A stretch of 64,000 bases of DNA from the NCBI RefSeq assembly GCF_018130545.1, contig NZ_JAFCKF010000011.1, positions 148,694-212,693 on the forward strand, given 5' to 3'. Source of the DNA: Bradyrhizobium tropiciagri. GTDB taxonomy: Bacteria; Pseudomonadota; Alphaproteobacteria; Rhizobiales; Xanthobacteraceae. This document shows, in pieces, positions 9,206 to 17,260 of the stretch. The notes below the pieces were generated by a model. The model worked only from the letters and a program-made list of their open reading frames with translations. It was not told the DNA's origin and did not search any database. Every line of letters begins with the position of its first letter. The stretch's first letter is position 1. The translations under genes were made by a program, and so were the position numbers.

Positions 9206-10023
9206 TGGCAGACGGTAAAGCAAAGTTGCGGGTCGCGGTCGCCGGCCTCGGCGCGATCGGTACCGACGTCGTCAAGGCGCTCGATCAGGGTATCGAGGGC
9301 CTGACGCTGGTTGCGGTGTCGGCGAACAGCCCGGACAAGCACCGCGGCTGGGTCGCGCAGCTAAAATCCGCACCGCAGCTGGTATCGATCGAGCAGCTCG
9401 CCGATGTTGCTGACATCGTGGTCGAGTGCGCGCCGAGCAAGGTGGTCCGTTCGATCGTGGCGCCGGTGGTCGAGCGCGGCAAGACCGCGGTGGTGCTCAG
9501 CGTCGGTGCGCTGTTGCAGAACGAGGACCTGGTCGATCTCGCGCGAGCCCATGGCGGCCAGATCATCGTGCCGACCGGCGCGCTGATTGGGCTCGACGCG
9601 GTGACCGCGGCGGCGATCGGGACCATCCATTCGGCGAAGCTCGTGACGCGGAAGCCGGTCGCGGGTCTCCTCGGCGCGCCGCATCTGGTCGAGAACAACA
9701 TCAAGATCGAGGGGATCACCGAACCGCTGCGCATCTTCGAAGGCAGCGCGCGCGATGCCGCAAAGGGCTTTCCGGCCAACCTCAACGTTGCGGTGGCGCT
9801 GTCGCTCGCCGGCATCGGCCCCGACCGGACCCGGGTCGAGATCTGGGCCGATCCGACGGTGACGCGTAACACCCACCGCATCGAGGTCGATTCCGATTCC
9901 GCGCGGTTCTCGATGATGATCGAGAACATCCCCTCGGAGAATCCCAAGACCGGCCGCATCACCGCGCTGTCGGTGATCGCCTGCTTGCGCAAATTGCGCG
10001 CCTCGTTGCGGATCGGTACCTGA
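9202..10023 (+). CDS. nadX: L-aspartate dehydrogenase
   Basis: A 273-residue NAD(P)-dependent aspartate dehydrogenase, which converts L-aspartate to iminosuccinate/oxaloacetate plus ammonia. Rossmann motif GLGAIG is at 15-20, the family signature KGFPANLNVAVAL at about 188-200, and the catalytic His at about 225 in TRNTHRIEV. Two adjacent ATGs (9202, 9205) are possible starts; the first overlaps the M20 stop. It is followed with a one-base overlap by nicotinamidase. In some bacteria the enzyme makes iminosuccinate for NAD synthesis; in others it is catabolic. No nadA or nadC is nearby, so a catabolic role is as likely. Confidence 0.88.
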   Translation: MMADGKAKLRVAVAGLGAIGTDVVKALDQGIEGLTLVAVSANSPDKHRGWVAQLKSAPQLVSIEQLADVADIVVECAPSKVVRSIVAPVVERGKTAVVLSVGALLQNEDLVDLARAHGGQIIVPTGALIGLDAVTAAAIGTIHSAKLVTRKPVAGLLGAPHLVENNIKIEGITEPLRIFEGSARDAAKGFPANLNVAVALSLAGIGPDRTRVEIWADPTVTRNTHRIEVDSDSARFSMMIENIPSENPKTGRITALSVIACLRKLRASLRIGT

Positions 10024-10643
10024 TGAAGATCGAGCCCGACGATCTCCTGCTGATCATCGACGTGCAGAACGACTTCTGCCCCGGCGGCGCGCTGGCGGTG
10101 ACCGACGGCGATGCCGTCGTGCCGGTGATCAACCGCCTCGCGGTGCGGTTCGACCATGTCGTACTGACCCAGGACTGGCACCCGGCTCGCCACAGCTCGT
10201 TTGCGAGCTCGCATCCGGGCGCGGCGCCGTTCTCCTCAATCACCATGCCCTATGGGCCGCAGACGCTGTGGCCGGATCACTGCATCCAGGGTACCGCGGG
10301 CGCCGCGTTTCATTCAGGCCTCGCCACCGACCGCGCCGAGCTCGTAATCCGCAAGGGGTTCCGCAGCGCGATCGATTCCTATTCGGCGTTCTTCGAGAAC
10401 GACCGGACCACGCCGACCGGGCTCGCCGGCTATCTGCGCGAGCGCGGCCTCAGGCGCGTCCTGATGACGGGGCTCGCGACGGATTTTTGCGTGCAGTATT
10501 CAGCCCTGGATGCACGGCGGCTCGGCTTCGAGACGGTGGTCGTGTTGCCGGGCTGCCGGGCGATTGATCTCGGCGGTTCGCTTGCGGCCGCCATCGCAGC
10601 GATGCGCGAGGCCGGCGTGAAGCTTGTCGAGGAGATCGTCTGA
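10023..10643 (+). CDS. pncA: nicotinamidase / isochorismatase-family amidohydrolase
   Basis: A 206-residue nicotinamidase, converting nicotinamide to nicotinate plus ammonia in the NAD salvage pathway. The catalytic triad is Asp13 (IIDVQNDFCPGG), Lys111 (RKGF) and Cys156 (GLATDFCV). Metal-site residues Asp51, His53 and His57 lie in DWHPARH. QTLWPDHCIQGT and IDSYSAFF are typical of true PncA rather than of other isochorismatase-like amidases. Its start codon overlaps the aspartate dehydrogenase stop by one base, making it the last gene of the operon. The coupling to amine/amide catabolism is unusual; a related amide could be the real substrate. Confidence 0.88.
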   Translation: MKIEPDDLLLIIDVQNDFCPGGALAVTDGDAVVPVINRLAVRFDHVVLTQDWHPARHSSFASSHPGAAPFSSITMPYGPQTLWPDHCIQGTAGAAFHSGLATDRAELVIRKGFRSAIDSYSAFFENDRTTPTGLAGYLRERGLRRVLMTGLATDFCVQYSALDARRLGFETVVVLPGCRAIDLGGSLAAAIAAMREAGVKLVEEIV

Positions 10644-10731
10644 GCCTCGCCAGGCGGGGGGCAAAAACCATTGTTTTGACTGGCCTTTTGTTCTAATCCC
10701 CAGCCGTTGATGATCACGCAGCGGAGCTTTC

Positions 10732-11718
10732 GTGTCGGGACAGGTTTTGCGGATAGGGACGCGCAAGAGCGCGATGGCACTCGCGCAGACGGACGAGGTC
10801 GCGCGGCTGCTGCGCGCCTCGGCGGGCGACCTTGCCGTGGACATCGTCAAGTTCGAGACCCGTGGCGACCAGGACCAGACCAGCAAGCTGCTGCGTCACG
10901 GCGGCAAGGGCGGCGCCTTCGTCGCCGAGATCCGCGAAGCGATGCGCGCGGGCATTTTGCAGGCCGCGATGCATTCGCTGAAGGATGTGCCGGGCAATGA
11001 GGAGACGCCGGGCCTCGTCCTTGCGGCGATGCTGGCGCGCGATGCTGCCAATGACAGCCTCGTGCTGCGGCCCGGCCTGTCGCTGGAGACCCTGCGCGCC
11101 GCGCGCGGCAAGGGCTTCATGATCGGCACCAACGCCGTGCGCCGCGCCGCCTATCTGCGCCGGCTGTTTCCGGAAGCGACCGTGATCCATTATCGCGGCG
11201 CCGCCGATACGCGGGTTGCCAAACTCGATCGCGGCGACAAGCAACGGCTGCCGGATGGCGGCGAGGTCGGGCCGGCGGATGCGCTTGTCATGGCGCGCTC
11301 GGGTCTCGAGCGCATCGGCATGACCGCGCGCATCGCGCATGATTTTTCCGTCGGCGAGATGTTGCCGGCAGTTGGCCAGGGCATCGTCGCGGTCGAATGC
11401 GTTGAGACCGACTGGGCGACGCGCGCGCGCCTCTCTGCAATCGACAACGCGCCGTCGCGGCTTGCCGCCGAGGCCGAGCGCGAGGTGCTGTGGGTGCTCA
11501 ACGGCCATTGCAATTCGCCGATCGCCGGCCACGCCACGCTCACGGGCAGCGAGATGACGCTGCGCGCTTCCGTGCTCGATGAGGCCGGCGCCGGCTTCAT
11601 CGAGGTGACGCGGCGCGGACCGGCGGACCGCCCGCGCGAACTCGGCCGCGCCGTCGGCATGGAGCTGTTGGACAAGGGCGCCGCCGAGATCATCGCGCGC
11701 ACTAGGGTGGACGAGTAG
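10732..11718 (+). CDS. hemC: hydroxymethylbilane synthase (porphobilinogen deaminase), divergent form
   Basis: A 328-residue HemC family enzyme that joins four porphobilinogens into hydroxymethylbilane in tetrapyrrole synthesis. Key residues are present: RIGTRKS near the N-terminus, HSLKD with catalytic Asp85, the Arg pair in GTNAVRRAAY, YRGAADTR, and Cys260 in NGHCNSPIAG for the dipyrromethane cofactor. Several signature positions differ from the usual form, for example RIGTRKSAM instead of RIGTRGSxLA and GNEETPGL after HSLKD. No other hem gene is near, so this may be a second copy or a lineage variant. Start GTG at 10732 has GCGGAG upstream. It converges with the next gene, with 6 bp between stops. 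Confidence 0.87.
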   Translation: MSGQVLRIGTRKSAMALAQTDEVARLLRASAGDLAVDIVKFETRGDQDQTSKLLRHGGKGGAFVAEIREAMRAGILQAAMHSLKDVPGNEETPGLVLAAMLARDAANDSLVLRPGLSLETLRAARGKGFMIGTNAVRRAAYLRRLFPEATVIHYRGAADTRVAKLDRGDKQRLPDGGEVGPADALVMARSGLERIGMTARIAHDFSVGEMLPAVGQGIVAVECVETDWATRARLSAIDNAPSRLAAEAEREVLWVLNGHCNSPIAGHATLTGSEMTLRASVLDEAGAGFIEVTRRGPADRPRELGRAVGMELLDKGAAEIIARTRVDE

Positions 11719-11724
11719 CGTCCG

Positions 11725-12417
11725 TTATTGCGCGCGCAACGGCCAGCTGCCGATGATCCGGAAGCGGGATGCGTTGTCGGCTTGCTTGAACAGCGCGATG
11801 CGGTCGATTGCGAGTGTCGTGAGCTCGATCGCCGCGAACCGCTCGCGCAGCCGCGCCACGATCGGGCCGCGCCGTTCGTCGCTCAGCCGCCCGGTCAGCG
11901 TCATGTGGAAGCGGAATTCTTCCATGACGTAGGGATAGCCCCAGCGGTCGAGATAGTCGCGCTGCCGTTCCGTGAGCCGTTCGGGTTTGCGCCGCGCGCG
12001 ATCGTCCGGCGTAAGCGGCGCGCGAAATGCGTCGAATTCGGTGACGCAATCGGCGGCAAGCTGCTGCAATTCGTCCGAGCGGCTGGCCGGGATCACGGCG
12101 ATGAAGCCGCTGATCGCATCGACCACCGGTTCTATCAGGGGAATGCGCCGCGCGCGGCCAGCGAAGGCGGCGCAGGCGTCGAGAAGTTCGGACTCGCTCC
12201 TGCCGTCGGCGAGCGCGGTGGGCGCCTTCAGCGTGGCGTGAAAACCGTATTTGCGCGGATCCTCCGTCACTTCGCGCCAGTCGGGCGTGACGTCGTCGGG
12301 AAACGGCAGGTCGTTGCCCTCGACGGCATCGTAGCCGAGCAGCGTCGAGCCGAAGCGGTGCAGGGCGCTGTCAGGGGACGGCGCGTAGTAGATCGCGTAG
12401 CGCGGGGCGGGGGTCAT
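11725..12417 (-). CDS. DUF1045 phosphonate-metabolism protein, 2H phosphoesterase fold
   Basis: A 230-residue protein of the DUF1045 family (putative phosphonate metabolism protein). It carries the two HxT motifs that define 2H phosphoesterases: His60-Ala-Thr62 in GFHATLKAP and His171-Met-Thr173 in FRFHMTLTG. That superfamily acts on cyclic and 2',5'-phosphodiesters. The start ATG at 12417 gives a normal N-terminus (MTPAPRYAIYYAP). It is the last gene of an operon with a PhnM paralogue (20 bp upstream) and a phn-associated acyltransferase. As no PhnP is found in the window, this protein is a candidate for opening ribosyl 1,2-cyclic phosphate in the C-P lyase pathway. That role is inferred. 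Confidence 0.85.
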   Translation of the reverse strand: MTPAPRYAIYYAPSPDSALHRFGSTLLGYDAVEGNDLPFPDDVTPDWREVTEDPRKYGFHATLKAPTALADGRSESELLDACAAFAGRARRIPLIEPVVDAISGFIAVIPASRSDELQQLAADCVTEFDAFRAPLTPDDRARRKPERLTERQRDYLDRWGYPYVMEEFRFHMTLTGRLSDERRGPIVARLRERFAAIELTTLAIDRIALFKQADNASRFRIIGSWPLRAQ

Positions 12418-12437
12418 GGCGGCAGAATAGAGCCTGA

Positions 12438-13610
12438 CTACGCCGCCGCAACCGTCTTGCGCGGCGCGAGCGTGTGAACGAGGCAGCTTGCGTCCGCCAG
12501 ATGCACCAGCCGCCCGGCCGCGATCACGGCGACGATGCGCGGCCGCAGCGGCACCTTGTCGTCGACGACGATGATGTCGGCGCGGCGGCCTGCGGCGAGC
12601 ACGCCGCGATCGGCGAGCCCTGCGGCGCGCGCCGGCGCCGACGAGATCAAGTCCCACGCCTTGACGAGCGGCAGGATACCGTCGGCGACGAGCCGGAACG
12701 CCGCAAGCAGCTGCGCCGGATAGTAATAGTCGGACGCCAGCACCGAGCAGAGGCCCTGCGCGATCATGTCGGACGCCTTGGTCCAGCCGGTGTGGCTGCC
12801 GCCGCGCACCACATTGGGCGCGCCGAACACGATGAAGTCGCCGGCAGCGGCGGCATCGCGCGCGGTCTCCTCGTTGACGGGGAATTCGGCGATCGTGGCG
12901 CCCAGCGCACGAAACTCCTGACGCATCGCCGGGCTGTTGTCGTCATGCGAGAGCATGCGGATATTTGCCGCGCGTGCAGCCGTAGCCAGCCGCACGATCG
13001 AAGCCGGCACCTCGGGACGGCGCGCCACGATCCGATCGAGCATGTCGTTGACGGCGTCGACGGAGAGTCCTGTGCGTTCGGCGAGCTGGTTGCGCTTCTT
13101 CGGCTTGACGTTGCTGTGGTCGTTGAAGGCAAACAGGTCGATGCGGCCTTCGGTGAGCCATTGAATGATCTCGGCCTCGGCGTCGAGATTGTGGGTCTCG
13201 TGACGCAAATGGAAGCGGGTGTCGGCGGCGAGCTGCGGCCGCAGCGCCTCGATCGCATCGAGCAGCCTGCGCGCATTCTCCGCGCTGCGCAGGCCGGGCT
13301 CCCACGACCAGGTCGTGCCATGGAATACGGTCGTGATGCCGTTGGCGATCGCCTGGCGGTCGCTGTCAATAATCGCCACGTCGGTCGGGAAGTCGACGCT
13401 CGGGCGCGGCATCATCTGCCGCTCGAACGCATCGCCGTGCAGGTCGATGATGCCGGGCAGTACCAGCAGGCCCTTGGCATCGATGTGGAGCGCGGCGCGG
13501 CCCTGCTCGGCGTCGAGTGCGCCGATGTCGCGGCCGGCGGTCCGCAGCGAACTCTCGATCAATGCCCCGTCGACCAGCGCGCGCCCGCCTTCGATGAAAA
13601 TGTCAGTCAC
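12438..13610 (-). CDS. phnM: PhnM-like alpha-D-ribose 1-methylphosphonate 5-triphosphate diphosphatase, paralogue 1
   Basis: A 390-residue amidohydrolase-superfamily protein of the PhnM family, which removes pyrophosphate from ribose 1-phosphonate 5-triphosphate before C-P bond cleavage. The metal-site region reads [16 protein letters not shown], and [16 protein letters not shown] and [10 protein letters not shown] follow as in PhnM. It differs clearly from the second PhnM at 29455-30609 (HTDHLEMHYVPRP). Start is GTG at 13610, overlapping the acyltransferase stop by 4 bp. The two copies may serve different phosphonates or regulation. Confidence 0.88.
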   Translation of the reverse strand: MTDIFIEGGRALVDGALIESSLRTAGRDIGALDAEQGRAALHIDAKGLLVLPGIIDLHGDAFERQMMPRPSVDFPTDVAIIDSDRQAIANGITTVFHGTTWSWEPGLRSAENARRLLDAIEALRPQLAADTRFHLRHETHNLDAEAEIIQWLTEGRIDLFAFNDHSNVKPKKRNQLAERTGLSVDAVNDMLDRIVARRPEVPASIVRLATAARAANIRMLSHDDNSPAMRQEFRALGATIAEFPVNEETARDAAAAGDFIVFGAPNVVRGGSHTGWTKASDMIAQGLCSVLASDYYYPAQLLAAFRLVADGILPLVKAWDLISSAPARAAGLADRGVLAAGRRADIIVVDDKVPLRPRIVAVIAAGRLVHLADASCLVHTLAPRKTVAAA

Positions 13611-14272
13611 GATGCGGCGCTCCGTTGCTTGTCCTGTGATCGGGATACGGCCTCGGCCTCATACTTGTCGAGGAATTCTTCCACCGCGAGCTTGCGAAAA
13701 TCGGGCAGCGCACGACGAAGTGTTTCGTGATCCCAGTCCCACCACGCGAGCGCCGTGAGGCGATCCGCTGTGGTCCCGGAAAAGCGGCGCTTGACCGGAC
13801 GCGCCGGATTTCCGGCAACGATGGTATAGGCGGGGACATCCTTGGTCACGATCGCACCGGCAGCGACCACGGCGCCGGTTTCGACGTTGCGTCCCGGCAG
13901 CAGGATCGCGCCGTGACCGATCCAGACGTCATGGCCGATATGCACGTGATGCGCACGTCGCCAGTTGAAGAAATCGATGTCGTCGCTCTCTCCGGGGAAA
14001 TAGGCGCTGGCGCGGTAGGTGAAGTGCGCCTGCGTCGCGCGATGCATCGGGTGGTTGCCAGGGTTGATCCGGGTCATCGCCGCGATCGAGCAGAACTTGC
14101 CGATCGAGGTGTAAGTGATCTGGCTGTCGTTCACGACGTAGGAATAGTCATCCATGCTGACTTCAAGCAGGATCGTGCGCGCGCCGACCTCGGTATATTT
14201 GCCGAGCTTGCTCTCACGGACCGACGCAGTCGGGTCGACGGTCGGTACAACCGAGAGTGTTTTTCCGGCCAT
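13607..14272 (-). CDS. phosphonate-associated hexapeptide-repeat acyltransferase
   Basis: A 221-residue left-handed beta-helix acyltransferase of the xenobiotic/chloramphenicol acetyltransferase type, a family known from phn operons. Hexapeptide turns run through residues 15-60 and 100-165, for example [21 protein letters not shown] and [38 protein letters not shown]. It probably acetylates an amino-phosphonate, as PhnO does with an unrelated fold; this is inference. The ATG at 14272 is preceded by GGAGGG at good spacing; a TTG at 14296 is less likely. It is the first gene of the minus-strand operon and diverges from phnC across a region with Pho boxes. Confidence 0.85.
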   Translation of the reverse strand: MAGKTLSVVPTVDPTASVRESKLGKYTEVGARTILLEVSMDDYSYVVNDSQITYTSIGKFCSIAAMTRINPGNHPMHRATQAHFTYRASAYFPGESDDIDFFNWRRAHHVHIGHDVWIGHGAILLPGRNVETGAVVAAGAIVTKDVPAYTIVAGNPARPVKRRFSGTTADRLTALAWWDWDHETLRRALPDFRKLAVEEFLDKYEAEAVSRSQDKQRSAAS

Positions 14273-14341
14273 CAGGGCCCTCCGCAATTCTTGCAAATCG
14301 TTGGCTTCCGGGGAGATGCGCGTCCGTCATCGGGATGCTTG

Positions 14342-14370
14342 ATGACGACATCATGACGTTACAATGACGA
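14342..14370 (-). promoter_or_regulatory. Pho box (PhoB site), triple direct repeat, facing the minus-strand phn operon
   Basis: Three 7-bp repeats with 4-bp spacers lie at 14342-14348, 14353-14359 and 14364-14370. On the plus strand they read ATGACGA, ATGACGT and ATGACGA, that is TCGTCAT, ACGTCAT and TCGTCAT on the minus strand. The 11-bp period and the GTCAT core match the PhoB consensus CTGTCAT-N4-CTGTCAT. The position about 70-100 bp upstream of the acyltransferase start suits activation of that operon under phosphate limitation. Confidence 0.75.
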
Positions 14371-14409
14371 CATGCGAGCGGGTGTGGACGATCGCCGCAC
14401 CGCAACGTC

Positions 14410-14427
14410 ACGTCACATAACTGTAAA
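14410..14427 (+). promoter_or_regulatory. Pho box facing phnC
   Basis: ACGTCAC-ATAA-CTGTAAA at 14410-14427 is a two-repeat PhoB-type site on the plus strand, 47 bp upstream of the phnC start. It is weaker than the triple repeat in the other direction but keeps the 7-4-7 architecture and the A/T-rich spacer. Confidence 0.65.
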
Positions 14428-14473
14428 ACGCTGGGGATAGCGATGGCCCAACGAGACGCGGTTGGAGCATTAC

Positions 14474-15289
14474 ATGCTGGTGGTGGAAGGTTTGACGTGC
14501 CGTTTCGGCACGAAAGCCGCAGTCGACAACGCGTCGTTTTCGATCGCGCCGGGCAGCTTCGTCGGTGTGATCGGTCGCTCCGGTGCCGGCAAGTCGACGC
14601 TGCTGCGGATGATCAACCGTCTTGCCGATCCGACCTCCGGCCGCATTCTGTTTGAAGGCACCGATGTCACCGCGCTGCGCGGCAAGGAGCTGCGGCAGTG
14701 GCGGGCGCGTTCGGCGATGATCTTCCAGCAGTTCAATCTGGTCGGTCGTCTCGACGTGCTGACCAACGTGCTGATGGGCCGGCTCGCCCAGATCCCGTCA
14801 TGGCGCTCGCTGGCGCAGGTCTGGCCGGAGCAGGACAGGGCGCTTGCGCTGTCGGCGCTCGAGCAGTTCGACATCGCCCAGCTCGCGGCGCAGCGCGCCG
14901 ACCAGCTCTCCGGTGGGCAGCAGCAGCGCGTCGCGATCGCCCGCGCGCTGGTGCAGGAGCCCGATATCATCCTTGCCGACGAGCCGATCGCTTCGCTCGA
15001 TCCGCGCAACACCAAGATCGTGATGGATGCGCTGCTGCGCATCAACAAGCATTTCGGCATCACCGTGCTCTGCAATCTGCACTCGCTCGACCTTGCGCGC
15101 ACCTATTGCGATCGCCTGGTCGGCATGGCTGCGGGTCGCGTGGTGTTCGACGGAGCGCCTGCGGCGCTGACCGACCATATCGCCCGCGAGCTCTATGACC
15201 TCGAGGCCAATGACGTCATCGGTGCGGCGCCGTTGCCCGCGCCCGACGGCGCAACTGCTCCGGCACTCGGCACCGCTGCCGCGGCCTGA
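14474..15289 (+). CDS. phnC: phosphonate ABC transporter ATP-binding protein
   Basis: A 271-residue ABC ATPase that powers phosphonate uptake with PhnD and PhnE. Walker A is GRSGAGKST (about 36-44), the signature LSGGQQQR, Walker [11 protein letters not shown] with the catalytic Glu, and the H-loop NLHSLD. After about residue 250 a short Ala/Pro-rich tail extends beyond the usual fold. The ATG at 14474 has GGAG eight bases upstream. First gene of phnCDE1E2, behind a Pho box. Confidence 0.94.
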   Translation: MLVVEGLTCRFGTKAAVDNASFSIAPGSFVGVIGRSGAGKSTLLRMINRLADPTSGRILFEGTDVTALRGKELRQWRARSAMIFQQFNLVGRLDVLTNVLMGRLAQIPSWRSLAQVWPEQDRALALSALEQFDIAQLAAQRADQLSGGQQQRVAIARALVQEPDIILADEPIASLDPRNTKIVMDALLRINKHFGITVLCNLHSLDLARTYCDRLVGMAAGRVVFDGAPAALTDHIARELYDLEANDVIGAAPLPAPDGATAPALGTAAAA

Positions 15290-15366
15290 GCGTCGCATTA
15301 CCGGAAATCTGGGCAACCGGGCATTTCGCCCGGCCAACAGGCGTAACTACCAAAAAGAGGGGTAAC

Positions 15367-16296
15367 ATGATCACTCGTCGCATCATTCTGGCCGGCGCAG
15401 CCGCGCTGGCGTTCGCAGGCTCGGCTTCGGCCGAGGACTGGAAGACCAAATATCCGGAGATCACCTTCGCCGTGATCCCCGCTGAAAACGGCTCCGGTGT
15501 CACCGAGCGCTACGGTCCGCTCACCGAGTATCTGACCAGGGAACTCGGCATCAAGGTGAACCTGCGCGTCGCCAACGACTATGCGGCCGTCATCGAAGGC
15601 CAGCGCGCCGGCAACATCCACATCGGTTATTACGGCCCGGCGTCGTTCGCCCGCGCCCGCCTCACCGGTGTCAAGACCGACGCGTTCGTGATCGATGTCA
15701 ACGCCGACGGTTCGAAGGGCTACTATTCGGTGTTCTACGTGCTCGCCAAGAGCCCGTACCAGAAGGTCGAAGACCTCAAAGGCAAGAACCTCGGCCTGGT
15801 CGATCCGAACTCGACCTCCGGCAACAACATGCCGCGCTTCAAGCTGAACGCGATGGGCATCGATCCGGATGCCTATTTCTCCAAGGTCGTGTTCACCGGC
15901 AGCCACGAGAACGCCGTGCTGGCGCTGGCGCAGGGCACCGTCGACGTCGCCGCCAACTGGTGGAATGCCGATGACGATTCCAACCTGACCCGCATGCTCG
16001 CCAAGAACATGGTGAAGTCGAGCGACGGCACGCCGCTGAAGAAGGAAGACTTCCGCATCATCGTGAAGTCCGACCTCATCATCAACTCGCCCTACGCCTA
16101 TCTCGAGAGCCTCCCCGACGACATGAAGGCGAAGATCAAGCAGGCCTTCCTCGACATGCCGAAGAAGGATCCGGAAGCCTTCAAGAAACTGTCCGACGGC
16201 AAGAACCTGCCGTGGCAGCCGGTCACCAACGCCGACTACGACAAGACCATCGAGCTGATCAAGTTCGTCGACGCGCTGCGCAAGAAAGCGTCCTGA
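15367..16296 (+). CDS. phnD: phosphonate ABC transporter periplasmic binding protein
   Basis: A 309-residue type-2 periplasmic binding protein of the PhnD family. Signal peptide 1-22 (MITRRIILAG to SASA) precedes EDWKTKYPEITFAVIP. The ligand-binding layout typical of PhnD is visible: VIEGQRAGNIHIGYYGPASFA, DPNSTSGNNMPRF and AANWWNADDDSN. The start ATG at 15367 follows AGAGGGG. A hairpin with a T-tract lies directly after the stop codon, which would let phnD be made in excess over the permeases. Confidence 0.95.
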   Translation: MITRRIILAGAAALAFAGSASAEDWKTKYPEITFAVIPAENGSGVTERYGPLTEYLTRELGIKVNLRVANDYAAVIEGQRAGNIHIGYYGPASFARARLTGVKTDAFVIDVNADGSKGYYSVFYVLAKSPYQKVEDLKGKNLGLVDPNSTSGNNMPRFKLNAMGIDPDAYFSKVVFTGSHENAVLALAQGTVDVAANWWNADDDSNLTRMLAKNMVKSSDGTPLKKEDFRIIVKSDLIINSPYAYLESLPDDMKAKIKQAFLDMPKKDPEAFKKLSDGKNLPWQPVTNADYDKTIELIKFVDALRKKAS

Positions 16297-16314
16297 TCGC
16301 ATCGCCGCTGAATT

Positions 16315-16348
16315 GGGCCGGGTTTCGACAACCCGGCCCTTTTCGTTT
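16315..16348 (+). terminator. hairpin with T-tract between phnD and phnE1 (attenuator/partial terminator)
   Basis: A perfect 10-bp stem GGGCCGGGTT (16315-16324) and AACCCGGCCC (16330-16339) with a 5-base loop is followed by TTTTCGTTT. It is a textbook intrinsic-terminator shape inside an operon, probably setting a higher level of the binding protein than of the permeases, or protecting the phnD 3' end. Confidence 0.8.
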
Positions 16349-16375
16349 ATCCCTCGAGCAGACTGGTCCGCATCG

Positions 16376-17260
16376 ATGGCGACCGCCATTTCCATCCTTC
16401 CAGCGCAGCAACTGGCGGCGCTGAACGATGCCTACCGCAAGGCGATTGCGCGCAAGCGGTTGAAGGCGACGCTGGCCACCGCCGTGTTCTGCGCCGCGCT
16501 GGTGATCGCGGCACTCGGCGCCGAAGTCAATCTGCGCACCTTCTTCACTTATTTCGGCAATTTCCTCAGCTATTTCGACCGCATCCTGACGCTGGATTCC
16601 GGGGCGCGGGTGTGGACCGATCCGCTGGAGTGGTTCTGGGGCCTGAAGAAATGGCTCCGCCTGCTCGGCGAGACGCTGCTGATCAGCTATGTCGGTACAT
16701 TGACCGGCGCCGTGTTCGCCTTCGCGCTGAACTTCTTCGCCGCGCAGAACACCTCGCCGGGGCCCTGGGTGCGCTTCATCATCCGCCGTCTGCTGGAATT
16801 CGCTCGCACCGTGCCCGGTATCGTGTTCGCGCTGATCTTCGTGATCGCGTTCGGCCTCGGGCCGATGGCCGGCGTGCTGGCGATCGCGATCCACACCACA
16901 GGCGCGCTCGGCAAGCTGTTTGCCGAGATCGTCGAGAATGCCGACATGAAGCCGGTCGAGGGCATCCGCTCCACCGGCGCGAGCTGGCTGTCCTGCATGC
17001 GCTTTGCCATCCTGCCGCAAGTCTCGGCGGGCTACGCCAGCTATGCGCTGCTGCGCTTCGAGATCAATGTCCGCGAAGCGTCGGTGATGGGCTTCGTCGG
17101 CGCCGGCGGCATAGGTCAGGAGCTCGTGGTCGCGATCCGCAAGTTCTATTACTCCGACGTTAGCGCCATCCTCGTCACCATCATCGTCACCGTCTTCATC
17201 ATCGACATCTCGACCGGCTGGCTGCGCGGCCGGCTGTTCGGCAAGGAGACCCACCGATGA
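16376..17260 (+). CDS. phnE: phosphonate ABC transporter permease 1
   Basis: A 294-residue inner-membrane permease of the PhnE type with about six hydrophobic segments. The cytoplasmic EAA loop is seen in VEGIRSTGASWLSCMRFAILPQV, followed by VGAGGIGQELVVAIRKF. The ATG at 16376 is chosen because the longer frame starts within the terminator hairpin. Its last 4 bases overlap the second permease gene. Together they form the heterodimeric channel for PhnC and PhnD. Confidence 0.92.
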   Translation: MATAISILPAQQLAALNDAYRKAIARKRLKATLATAVFCAALVIAALGAEVNLRTFFTYFGNFLSYFDRILTLDSGARVWTDPLEWFWGLKKWLRLLGETLLISYVGTLTGAVFAFALNFFAAQNTSPGPWVRFIIRRLLEFARTVPGIVFALIFVIAFGLGPMAGVLAIAIHTTGALGKLFAEIVENADMKPVEGIRSTGASWLSCMRFAILPQVSAGYASYALLRFEINVREASVMGFVGAGGIGQELVVAIRKFYYSDVSAILVTIIVTVFIIDISTGWLRGRLFGKETHR

